This document shows, piece by piece, positions 1 to 7,872 of a stretch of 43,778 nt of DNA. The notes under the pieces were generated by a model. It did no database searches. It was not told where the DNA came from and saw only the letters and a list, made by a program, of their open reading frames with translations. The stretch is from Euryarchaeota archaeon UBA53 (GTDB lineage Archaea; Thermoplasmatota; Poseidoniia; Poseidoniales; Poseidoniaceae): NCBI GenBank assembly GCA_002507425.1, contig DAZU01000114.1, positions 701-44,478 of the forward strand, written 5' to 3'. The position numbers were made by a program, and so were the translations under genes. Every line of letters begins with the position of its first letter. The first letter of the stretch is position 1.

Positions 1-651
1 GATGGCTCGCCTGAATTATCATGGCGCAACTCGACTATGTTCACCGCTACCTTTGGTTTGTTATCTGTAGATTATCTGAACGAAACTACAGGTGGATTTA
101 TCACAGGATCGGGAGATAAAGTTGACGCAGGTGGTTATGCAATCACAAACATAACATGTTCTGGTTCTAGTGAGGTTAAAGATATACCAGTGGATGTTTG
201 TTCGGCATCTGTAGACCCAACTACACGAGCAATAACTGCTAAACTAATCAAGTCATACAGCATAGTAGATGCAATGACACCTGCTTTACCTATCTACTTC
301 GGCACGGAGATTAACATGTATGCTGAAGAGTTGTCAGGCCTGATAATAAAGGGCGACTCTACTTCTACTTTCTATCTTGACCTCAGGCCTGAGTTTGAGC
401 GGCATGATCAGCCGACAATGGATGATTTACAACCTCTATTCCAAATTATTCAATCATCTGAAATAGAAGATGATGATGCTGACGAGATGAAGAGTAAAAT
501 CGTAACAAATCAAAATTCGCTCACATATTGGACCAACTTTGACGTCCCAACAGACTATGTCGCACTAATGCTATACCTGGGGTCCATGATCCTGTTTGTT
601 CTAGGAATAATCTCGACATTTACAAAAGAAGATGAAAATCTCGTGGAATGA
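1..651 (+). CDS. C-terminal part of a membrane-anchored protein (5' end outside window)
   Basis: The reading frame is open from base 1 and ends at TGA 649-651, so the gene is truncated by the window edge; the internal ATG at 37 is not convincing as the true start. About 216 residues are visible. Most of the chain looks extracytoplasmic, being polar and rich in Thr, Ser and Asp, with Cys residues in the first half. Near the C terminus there is one hydrophobic segment (YVALMLYLGSMILFVLGI) followed by a short acidic tail, the layout of a surface protein held by a C-terminal helix. I do not recognise the family. A T-rich stretch follows at about 728-741 in the tail-to-tail gap with the next gene and could act as a U-rich terminator. 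Confidence 0.7.
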   Translation, partial: DGSPELSWRNSTMFTATFGLLSVDYLNETTGGFITGSGDKVDAGGYAITNITCSGSSEVKDIPVDVCSASVDPTTRAITAKLIKSYSIVDAMTPALPIYFGTEINMYAEELSGLIIKGDSTSTFYLDLRPEFERHDQPTMDDLQPLFQIIQSSEIEDDDADEMKSKIVTNQNSLTYWTNFDVPTDYVALMLYLGSMILFVLGIISTFTKEDENLVE

Positions 652-727
652 AACGGATTAACAGTTGGTTTTGAACTTACTAGCTATGTCGTGAGGTATA
701 CGGCAAGGTAGAGTTTCAACCATGCTA

Positions 728-741
728 AGATTTTAGTTTTT
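728..741 (+). terminator. possible U-rich terminator
   Basis: A T-rich run (tttagttttttta) lies between two convergent genes, about 80 bases after the stop of the first. Archaeal transcription commonly ends at U-rich tracts without a hairpin. The assignment rests on position and composition only. Confidence 0.3.
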
Positions 742-766
742 TTACGCTAAGAAGAGGTATGCGAGA

Positions 767-1714
767 TTATTGTCTAAGTGATTGAATCATAGTGTAACAC
801 ATTGACTTGAGATCATAATGTATCTTGAAGCCCCAATCTATCTCTGCCTGTTTACCATCTGTTGCATCAGGCCAAGAGTCTGCATATCTCTGCCGATGAT
901 CTGGTTCAAAATCACAATCAAATTCTGGAATTATCATTTTTATCTCTTGGAATAACTCTTCGGCTGTGAAACTTAGGCACGCAAGATTATACCCCCCTCT
1001 TACTGAAAGATTTTCACTAGGAGCTTCCATCAATTCGATTGTCGCTCTGATTGCATCGTCCATATACATCATAGGCAGTGTTGTTTTCTCATCTACAAAG
1101 CAAGTATACCTTTTACCAGAAACGGCTGCATGGAAAATTTCAACTGCATAATCGGTAGTCCCCCCGCCTGGCATTACCTTCCAAGATATGAGACCCGGAT
1201 ACCTAAGTCCTCTAATATCTACATCATGAGTCGCATGATAATATTCTGCTAGAAGTTCGCCTGATACTTTTGTGATTCCGTATATAGTGGCAGGATTTAG
1301 AGGAGAATTTTGATTTGCAACCCCTATTACGTCTGACCCGAAGACTGCAATTGATGAAGGTGCGAAAATCCTGAACTTATAGTTTCTAGATAACTCGCAT
1401 ATGTTCAAGAGCCCCCCCATGTTAATTTTCCAACATAGCTCAGGATTATTCTCCCCAGATGCGGACAATAATGCTGCTAAATGGTATACTTCATTTATGT
1501 CAAATTTTTGAATAATCCTTTCTATCTCTTCTTTATTCAAAACATCTAGTTTGTGAAATTTTATCCCTGAACTTTCCAACTTATTCGAATCTCTAATATC
1601 TGTTGCAATAATTGAATCTGCACCATATCTAGACGAGAGAGCTTCTAGAAGCTCCATCCCTATCTGGCCTAGGGCTCCTGTGACTAGGATACGTCTCTCC
1701 AAAGTCTCGCCCAT
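767..1714 (-). CDS. L-threonine 3-dehydrogenase, SDR (epimerase-like) type
   Basis: A 315-residue extended short-chain dehydrogenase. The N-terminal Rossmann motif GALGQIG is at residues 13-19. The catalytic Tyr145-x3-Lys149 pair lies in IYGITK, with Ser residues at 120-121. The stretch beginning GLRYPGLISW (about 169) and continuing through a GGGTTDYAVE segment is what I know from SDR-type NAD-dependent threonine dehydrogenases rather than from UDP-sugar epimerases. Such enzymes oxidise L-threonine to 2-amino-3-ketobutyrate in the cytoplasm. The usual partner, 2-amino-3-ketobutyrate CoA ligase, is not adjacent. The start ATG at 1714 precedes the Rossmann strand by a normal distance. The gene stands alone, convergent with the upstream membrane-protein gene. 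Substrate is inferred from family resemblance. Confidence 0.82.
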   Translation of the reverse strand: MGETLERRILVTGALGQIGMELLEALSSRYGADSIIATDIRDSNKLESSGIKFHKLDVLNKEEIERIIQKFDINEVYHLAALLSASGENNPELCWKINMGGLLNICELSRNYKFRIFAPSSIAVFGSDVIGVANQNSPLNPATIYGITKVSGELLAEYYHATHDVDIRGLRYPGLISWKVMPGGGTTDYAVEIFHAAVSGKRYTCFVDEKTTLPMMYMDDAIRATIELMEAPSENLSVRGGYNLACLSFTAEELFQEIKMIIPEFDCDFEPDHRQRYADSWPDATDGKQAEIDWGFKIHYDLKSMCYTMIQSLRQ

Positions 1715-1808
1715 ATAACGAGTAGATTACAGTCGATACTTGAACATAAAGGTAAGAGAAAAATTGCGCTGAGCACGAAAATACAAAGAAATAATTTGTA
1801 TGTGAATT

Positions 1809-3398
1809 TCATTCTGGATTCATACCTTGTAATCCCTGTTCTACCTCTTCAGGTAGTTGTGCATCCATCTGAGCCCATAATACGTCATCTATCCTTAGGA
1901 TGCTTATGGCTGTCTCAGTTGCGCCTGAAATCGCCTGTTTTGTTATTCCAATCGGCTCTAGAATACCTTCAGTTATTGTGTTGATTGGCTCGCCTTTCTC
2001 TAATCCTAAACCCATAAAATCTCCATCCAAATTTTGAGATGCTGTTAGTTTTAGTAAGCAATCGGTGCCATCGTAACCTGCATTCAGGGCGAGGGCTCTA
2101 GGGATGGATTCGATAGCATCTGCCCACGCCTCAATGGCCATTTGTTCGCGGCCTGGGATTGATTCAGCATACCTTCTAAGCCTCCTAGCAATGGCAACTT
2201 GGGTTGAACCCGCACCGGGCAGTAAAACCGGTTCTTCTTGTAACTGACAAGCAACTCCAAGCCCGTCAGCAAAACAGCGCTCAACTTCGCTTAACACTTC
2301 ATCCGTGCTTCCTCGAACAATCAGAGTTGCACCAGAATCCGTTCCGTTCAAAATCCAGTGGTTTACTCCACCACGTAGTTCTTCTTTTGTAGAGGCAAAT
2401 GTCCCCAGATCTTCTTCTGTGGCCCTGGAAGCATCTAACACTAAATTAGCATTGCATGCACGCGAAATAAGGTCGAGATCATTCTTTTCAACACGCCTGT
2501 ATGCAACAATTCCATGGTCCAATAACATCTGTCTTGCTTCATCATCTACTCCATCTTTACAAGCCAATAAATCACAACCAATTCTTACCAAGTTTTCAAC
2601 CTGTAACCTCAATAATTTGGATTCAGATTTTTTAAACGCATCTAACATTCCTGTCGTGCTTATTTTCAGCTTTGCATCAAATTTTGGTTGTTTTTTCTCG
2701 ATACCTCCATCGAGGATCAAGATTTTCCCCTTTTCACCCCTCTCTACCATGTCGGGATGTATCTTGCTTTTCGCAAGGGCTAGACCTGTAATCAGTTCAG
2801 TATCGGTCATGGCACCTCCGTTCTGTTTAGTTATCTTTACTAGGGTAGGGTCTGATCTTTTGTCACTGAGAATTATCTTGCTAGCCTTATGTGATAATTC
2901 AGACAGATGTTTCTCCATGGCATGATCGAGTTTACCAGAGAGCGATGTCCGTATAGCCGAGCGAATTTGTTTTTCATTAGCATCAATCGAAATATCTCTC
3001 AGCGCATCTATTGCATACTTTTCTGCTTGAGAAAAACCTCTAGCTACTATTGCAGGATGGATCCCTTGTCTTACTAACTCCCATGCATTTCTAAGCATTT
3101 CAGCACACATAACAACCGTGGTTGATGTGCCATCCCTTGCAACCTTATCCTGCGTTGAGGATGTGTTGATAATCATTTTAGCGACAGGATGTTCTACCCT
3201 TGCATTCTCTAATACTGTTACTCCATCGTTGGTAACAAGTGTCCTACCCTGATCATCTATCAACAATTTATCAAGTCCTTTTGGACCCAAGGTAGAGCGG
3301 ACTGCCCCTGCAAGGGCTATGGCTGCCTGCACATTTTTTCGGAGGGCTTCTCGGCCGCTGGTCCTTTCCGTAGATTCTAGAATAGTTTCCTCCGCCAT
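1809..3398 (-). CDS. thermosome subunit (group II chaperonin), divergent
   Basis: About 529 residues from ATG 3398 (MAEETI), the usual length for an archaeal group II chaperonin subunit, an ATP-driven double-ring protein-folding machine. Upstream in-frame TTG and GTG codons exist but would add an atypical N terminus. Recognisable elements are LGPKGLDKLL (37-46), TNDGVTVL (56-63), the nucleotide-site segment ARDGTSTTVV (87-96) and a C-terminal equatorial domain with SGATETAISILRIDD. Several consensus positions differ: GDGTT reads RDGTS, the DG-x-VLPGGGA region reads EEPVLLPGAGS with Glu389 where the hydrolytic Asp is expected, and the Gly-rich tail is short. It is divergent from the possible Hsp20-like gene and dnaK and may share their promoter region. 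Family membership is firm; normal ATPase activity is not assured. Confidence 0.93.
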   Translation of the reverse strand: MAEETILESTERTSGREALRKNVQAAIALAGAVRSTLGPKGLDKLLIDDQGRTLVTNDGVTVLENARVEHPVAKMIINTSSTQDKVARDGTSTTVVMCAEMLRNAWELVRQGIHPAIVARGFSQAEKYAIDALRDISIDANEKQIRSAIRTSLSGKLDHAMEKHLSELSHKASKIILSDKRSDPTLVKITKQNGGAMTDTELITGLALAKSKIHPDMVERGEKGKILILDGGIEKKQPKFDAKLKISTTGMLDAFKKSESKLLRLQVENLVRIGCDLLACKDGVDDEARQMLLDHGIVAYRRVEKNDLDLISRACNANLVLDASRATEEDLGTFASTKEELRGGVNHWILNGTDSGATLIVRGSTDEVLSEVERCFADGLGVACQLQEEPVLLPGAGSTQVAIARRLRRYAESIPGREQMAIEAWADAIESIPRALALNAGYDGTDCLLKLTASQNLDGDFMGLGLEKGEPINTITEGILEPIGITKQAISGATETAISILRIDDVLWAQMDAQLPEEVEQGLQGMNPE

Positions 3399-3455
3399 CG
3401 GTTTGGCCACAAACCAACCCTCCTTCAAACTGTTGCGTGGCAAAAACGCTTAGTT

Positions 3456-3463
3456 CATATATG
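3456..3463. promoter_or_regulatory. palindromic TATA-like element between thermosome and dnaK-side genes
   Basis: The sequence catatatg reads the same on both strands. It lies about 58 bases upstream of the thermosome ATG and about 50 bases upstream of ATG 3512, so a start point some 26 bases away on either side would give short leaders for both transcripts. This is the only strong TATA-like element in the 113-base divergent gap. Confidence 0.45.
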
Positions 3464-3511
3464 GGTTGTTTTTAGGACTATACAACCGATGGTTAAGTAG
3501 TGGCGAGCGAC

Positions 3512-4213
3512 ATGGCTGAAGATTGGGAAGAAAAAATGATACAAAAAATGGCTGAAGTGTTCAAGAATATGGGTATGCCTGTTGATACAGAACAGCTTCG
3601 CGCCATGCTAAATCAGTTTAGATCTCAGTTTGACGCAATGGGAATTGATCCCGAAAGACTGGCAAAAGGAGATGTTAATTTCAACTTCGATATGTCGAAT
3701 ATTATGAAACTCTTTCAATCTGGAATGCCACTTGATGAAATGTTTTCAAATCTAGGCGTAGATGTCAAAGTTGACGCTGCCCCTGCGATAGTAGACATAG
3801 AAGACGATACTCCTTCAAACGGTATTCTAAAATTACCCGCTGACGACATATACCTCTCAGGTTGGAATATGTCAATCACAGTAGACTTTTCTACCAGATC
3901 CGATTTTAACGAAATTGAAATTGCATTGGCGAGTGGTGGAGATGTTCTGCAGGTTCTTTCTGACCCAACAGACCCTCCACTAGCGCAAATCGAGCTGCCA
4001 CATCAATGCGATGATGTTGTTGATTGGTCCTTAAATAACGGAATTTTGGATATAACTCTAAAGTTAACTCCTCAGGGTTCAGCCCTAGAAATTGAAAAAA
4101 TAGAACTCGATAATGAAATCGAAGATGATAATTCTCCAATTGTTTCAGATGTCAGTGTCGACCTTGCGGATGATGATGACGAAGATGAAGATGGAGGAAT
4201 ACCGATTTTCTAA
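3512..4213 (+). CDS. uncharacterised acidic protein with an Hsp20/CS-like C-terminal half
   Basis: About 233 residues from ATG 3512; GTG 3500 in the same frame is an alternative start. Residues 1-90 are helical and Met-rich. About residues 105-200 look like a beta-sandwich: they contain LSGWNMSITVDF and, near the end, VVDWSLNNGILDITLKL, which resembles the NGVL-type strand motif of Hsp20 and CS domains. A very acidic tail (DLADDDDEDEDGG) and a short IPIF end follow. The terminal IPIF resembles the I-x-I motif small heat-shock proteins use for oligomer contacts. The gene lies 22 bases before dnaK and opposite the thermosome, which fits a chaperone role. I cannot name a family with certainty; the small heat-shock-like reading is inference. 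Confidence 0.75.
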   Translation: MAEDWEEKMIQKMAEVFKNMGMPVDTEQLRAMLNQFRSQFDAMGIDPERLAKGDVNFNFDMSNIMKLFQSGMPLDEMFSNLGVDVKVDAAPAIVDIEDDTPSNGILKLPADDIYLSGWNMSITVDFSTRSDFNEIEIALASGGDVLQVLSDPTDPPLAQIELPHQCDDVVDWSLNNGILDITLKLTPQGSALEIEKIELDNEIEDDNSPIVSDVSVDLADDDDEDEDGGIPIF

Positions 4214-4235
4214 ATCGGAACAAGGAAGTGAATAA

Positions 4236-6122
4236 ATGACAAAAAGTAATGTTATCGGAATAGATCTTGGAACAACCAACTCTTGTGTTGCCACAATAGA
4301 AAATGGCGAGGCTGTCGTTATACCAAACGCAGAGGGTGCTAGAACAACTCCATCAGTTGTTGCATTTTCGAAAGACGGTGGAGATAGACTGGTTGGAGTT
4401 ACAGCAAAAAGACAGGCCGTAACCAATCACGAGAGAACAATGATATCAGTCAAAAGGCACATGGGAACTGAATGGTCTGTTACGGTAGATGATTCTGACT
4501 ACACGCCGCAAGAAGTCTCGGCTTTCATATTGCAAAAATTAAAGGCAGACGCTGAGGCTTACCTTGGGACTAAGGTTAAGCAAGCAGTAATTACCTGCCC
4601 TGCTTATTTTACTGATGCCCAAAGGAAAGCAACAAAAGACGCTGGACGAATTGCTGGACTAGAGGTTCTAAGAATCATTAACGAACCAACTGCTGCGGCT
4701 CTTGCATACGGTGTGGATAAGGAAGAGGATCAAACCATATTGGTGTATGACCTTGGTGGTGGAACTTTCGACGTATCTGTTCTGGAAATTTATGATGTTG
4801 ACGGGCAACCTCAAATTGAAGTAAAGGCAACAGCAGGGAACAATAAACTAGGTGGGGACGACTTTGATGAGGTCCTTATCGATTACTTGGTTGCCGAATA
4901 TAAGAAATCCTCAGGTATAGATCTTTCAAAAGATGTTCAAGCCATGAGCAGACTAAAAGAAGCGGCTGAAAAGGCAAAGATTGAACTTTCTGGAACCGGT
5001 CAGTCCCAAGTAAATCTTCCATTCATAACAATGAAGGATGGACAACCTGAACATCTAGATCTAACCGTATCCAAATCCAAATTTGAAGAACTTATTGCTC
5101 CTCTAGTCGAGAAGACAATGAAGCCGACCAGGCAAGCTATGAAAGATGCTGGAATTTCCAAGGGGGAAGTCGACAAGGTCATTCTAGTGGGTGGTTCTAC
5201 TAGAGTCCCGGCAGTGCAGTCTGCTATTGAGAAGGAAACTGGCAAGTCACCGTTCAAGGGAATTAACCCTGATGAAGCAGTTGCCATGGGAGCTGCCCTT
5301 CAAGCAGGTATTATCGCAGGAGATGAAGGTGTTTCTGACATTCTTTTATTGGATGTGACACCTCTTACTTTGGGAATTGAGACTTTAGGTGGAGTCACCA
5401 CAACCATGATTGAAAGGAATACTACAATTCCAAGCCGTCGCTCAGAAGTGTTCTCAACTGCAAGCGATAACCAGCCTGCGGTCGAAATTCACGTATTACA
5501 GGGTGAGAGAGAGTTTGCCAAGGACAATGTAAGTCTAGGACAATTCCACTTGATGGGTATTCCACCTGCACCACGTGGCATACCTCAAATTGAAGTCACA
5601 TTCGATATCGATGCAAACGGTATTGTCAACGTGTCTGCTAAGGACAAGGGAACTGGAAAAGAACAATCTATCAAGATTGAATCAGATACCTCCCTGAGCG
5701 AAGATGAGATTCAGGCTAAGATTGCAGAGGCAGAAGAATTCGCTGAGGCTGACAAGCGATTGAAGGCTCAAGTGGAAATGAAAAACATGGCTGATCAAAT
5801 TGTTTACCAAACTCGCAGAACCATTGACGAGGCTGGAGAGAAACTCAGTGATGAGGATAAGGAACCTGTCTTATCTAAGGTCGATGAATTAGAAGCGCTT
5901 CTTCAAAATGAAGAAGGTGTTGCAAAGGAACTTGATGAGATCGATGAAGCTGCTGTCCAAGCAAAAGTCAAGGAAATTGAGGAAGGCATGCACGCAATCT
6001 CCGCTAAATTGTATGAAGCTGCTGCAGCAGAAATGGCTGAGCAAGAAGCGGGTGAAGCACCGACTGAGGATGGAGTTGTCGACGCTGACTTTGAAGTAGT
6101 CGAAGAAGACGAAGATGAGTGA
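4236..6122 (+). CDS. dnaK: molecular chaperone DnaK (Hsp70)
   Basis: A 628-residue Hsp70. The N terminus VIGIDLGTTNSCVA is the phosphate-1 loop, DLGGGTFDVS the second phosphate loop and VGGSTRVP the adenosine motif. The substrate-binding domain includes LLDVTPLTLGIET and the sequence from IPPAPRGIPQIEV onward; the lid ends in an acidic EEDEDE tail. This is the bacterial form, found in mesophilic archaea through ancient transfer. It folds client proteins in the cytoplasm with DnaJ and GrpE, neither of which is present in this window. A GGAAGTGA sequence 6-13 bases before ATG 4236 is a plausible ribosome-binding site. It follows the Hsp20-like gene by 22 bases and is likely co-transcribed. Confidence 0.98.
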   Translation: MTKSNVIGIDLGTTNSCVATIENGEAVVIPNAEGARTTPSVVAFSKDGGDRLVGVTAKRQAVTNHERTMISVKRHMGTEWSVTVDDSDYTPQEVSAFILQKLKADAEAYLGTKVKQAVITCPAYFTDAQRKATKDAGRIAGLEVLRIINEPTAAALAYGVDKEEDQTILVYDLGGGTFDVSVLEIYDVDGQPQIEVKATAGNNKLGGDDFDEVLIDYLVAEYKKSSGIDLSKDVQAMSRLKEAAEKAKIELSGTGQSQVNLPFITMKDGQPEHLDLTVSKSKFEELIAPLVEKTMKPTRQAMKDAGISKGEVDKVILVGGSTRVPAVQSAIEKETGKSPFKGINPDEAVAMGAALQAGIIAGDEGVSDILLLDVTPLTLGIETLGGVTTTMIERNTTIPSRRSEVFSTASDNQPAVEIHVLQGEREFAKDNVSLGQFHLMGIPPAPRGIPQIEVTFDIDANGIVNVSAKDKGTGKEQSIKIESDTSLSEDEIQAKIAEAEEFAEADKRLKAQVEMKNMADQIVYQTRRTIDEAGEKLSDEDKEPVLSKVDELEALLQNEEGVAKELDEIDEAAVQAKVKEIEEGMHAISAKLYEAAAAEMAEQEAGEAPTEDGVVDADFEVVEEDEDE

Positions 6123-6370
6123 TAACTAGGTTCCTCTGTGAAGGTGCACTTGTATTCCGATGTCTTTGTAGCCGCGAACAGTGAGTAATGGGTTAGGAAT
6201 TGTAGTGTCAATACCTTCCATATGTGAGCAAATGTGAATCGGAAATACTCGCGTCGCAAAGATATGTGGTGAATAGTTTGTTTTTCCTTCTACATGTATC
6301 TACCAACGCTAATTGGATTATGAGAAAATCGCATGCGAGGTAGGAAAAATACACGAATATAGGACAATCT

Positions 6371-6380
6371 TGAATATACG
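6371..6380 (+). promoter_or_regulatory. TATA-like element before the aminotransferase
   Basis: The sequence tgaatatacg is centred about 25 bases upstream of ATG 6400, the spacing expected for a leaderless archaeal transcript. It supports ATG 6400 over the upstream in-frame TTG at 6313. Confidence 0.4.
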
Positions 6381-6399
6381 TCAGTATCGCCTTTTGTAC

Positions 6400-7872
6400 A
6401 TGTCGGACGTAATAGCAATCCTAGACAAGATGCGCGCCTCCAGTGGCCATGCAGATACAGTAGGATTGTCAAATGACGTTATACTAGATTTTGTTTCTAG
6501 AGATAAGAAACTGATACAAGCTGTAGAGGAAGCTGAAACTAAGCAAAAAGAGTTTTCAAACGAATTGTTAATGATGAACGAATCAGACTTAGTCTCTCAT
6601 CTCCAAGAAGACTTTGTTAATTTCTATGCCCCTGCAACAATCAACCCATATGTAGCCTTAGCTGCAAGAGGGCCATGGATTGTAACATCACATGGTGCAG
6701 TTGTTCATGACAATGGAGGGTATGGTATGCTTGGAGGAGGGCACGGTCCTGAAGATATCATAGATGCTATGAGCCAAAACCACGTTATGGCCAACGTAAT
6801 GACTGCCTCAATTTCTCATGCAAGACTGGCCTCTGCACTAAAGAAAGAACTTGGTCACACTCGAGGAAGTTGTCCATTTTCCAAGTTCATATGCATGAAT
6901 TCTGGTTCAGAATCAATGACTGTTGCAATGAGAATTTGCGATGTAAACTCAAAGAAGATGACTGGACCGGGGGGTCGTTATGAAGGCAAACCAGTGAAAC
7001 TACTTGCAATCGAAAGAGCGTTTCATGGCAGGACTGACCGGCCTGCGCAGATTTCTCATTCGTGTATGGGCAAATATGACAAGGTGCTAAAGACATTTGC
7101 TGAAAGAGATAATCTAATTCTAGTTCCCTCAAACAATATCTCAGCTTTACAGGCAGCCTTTGCAGACGCCGAGCAAAGGGGTTACTTCATCGAATCGATG
7201 TCGATAGAACCTGTTCAAGGAGAAGGAAATCCTGGCCAATGTATTGACAGAGATTTCTATGATGAAGCACGTCGGCTTACAAATGAGCATGGCTCAATGT
7301 TAATCGTCGATTCTATTCAAGCGGGTATTAGAGGGCAAGGAACTCTCTCGTTAGTGGACTACGAAGGTTTCCAAGATGCAGAAGCTCCTGACTTAGAAAC
7401 CTGGTCTAAGGCTTTGAATGCCGGACAGTACCCATTGTCTGTTCTAGGTTTGAATGACAGAGCGGCGGAACTATACGTTGTGGGAATATATGGAAATACC
7501 ATGACTACAAACCCAAGAGCTCTAGAAACCGCCGTTGCTGTTTTGGAGAAGATCACACCCGACTTACGACAAAATATTCGTGAAAGAGGAGTTGAGTTTG
7601 TGGACAAATTGAAAGCTCTGGCTGAAGAAATTCCCGGAGTAATTACACGAGTTCAGGGAACTGGTTTGTTGCTTTCTGCTGAACTCGATCCTGAAAAAAT
7701 GAAGGTCGTTGGATTCGATGATGTCGAAGTTTGGTGCCGTAAGCATGGTCTAGGTGTAATCCATGGTGGAATTAATGCCCTAAGATACACTCCGCACTTC
7801 AACATCACAACTGAAGAAGTAGACCTTGTAATAGAAATTACAAGGCGAGCTATTACTTATTTTTCTCAGTAA
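6400..7872 (+). CDS. class III PLP-dependent aminotransferase, substrate unknown
   Basis: About 490 residues from ATG 6400 (MSDVIAILDKM). It shows the fold-type I, class III signatures: NSGSESMTVAMR (cofactor phosphate contact), AFHGRT, EPVQGEG and the PLP lysine in WSKALNAGQ (about Lys337). The segment that usually reads DEVQTG is DSIQAG here; the Asp that contacts the pyridine nitrogen is kept. A glycine-rich GGYGMLGGGHG stretch replaces the usual substrate-entry region. Ornithine-, lysine- and omega-amino-acid aminotransferases share this architecture and I cannot choose between them. The gene is monocistronic by layout, with its stop directly abutting the convergent aminopeptidase stop. 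The 277 bases before it hold no other gene I can support. Confidence 0.85.
   Translation: MSDVIAILDKMRASSGHADTVGLSNDVILDFVSRDKKLIQAVEEAETKQKEFSNELLMMNESDLVSHLQEDFVNFYAPATINPYVALAARGPWIVTSHGAVVHDNGGYGMLGGGHGPEDIIDAMSQNHVMANVMTASISHARLASALKKELGHTRGSCPFSKFICMNSGSESMTVAMRICDVNSKKMTGPGGRYEGKPVKLLAIERAFHGRTDRPAQISHSCMGKYDKVLKTFAERDNLILVPSNNISALQAAFADAEQRGYFIESMSIEPVQGEGNPGQCIDRDFYDEARRLTNEHGSMLIVDSIQAGIRGQGTLSLVDYEGFQDAEAPDLETWSKALNAGQYPLSVLGLNDRAAELYVVGIYGNTMTTNPRALETAVAVLEKITPDLRQNIRERGVEFVDKLKALAEEIPGVITRVQGTGLLLSAELDPEKMKVVGFDDVEVWCRKHGLGVIHGGINALRYTPHFNITTEEVDLVIEITRRAITYFSQ

Noticed and set aside
2305..2925. 206-codon open frame on the plus strand inside the thermosome gene
   Set aside because: It lies wholly antisense to a clearly conserved chaperonin gene, has no recognisable domain and is rich in Ser, Phe and Ile, as expected from the complement of a coding frame.
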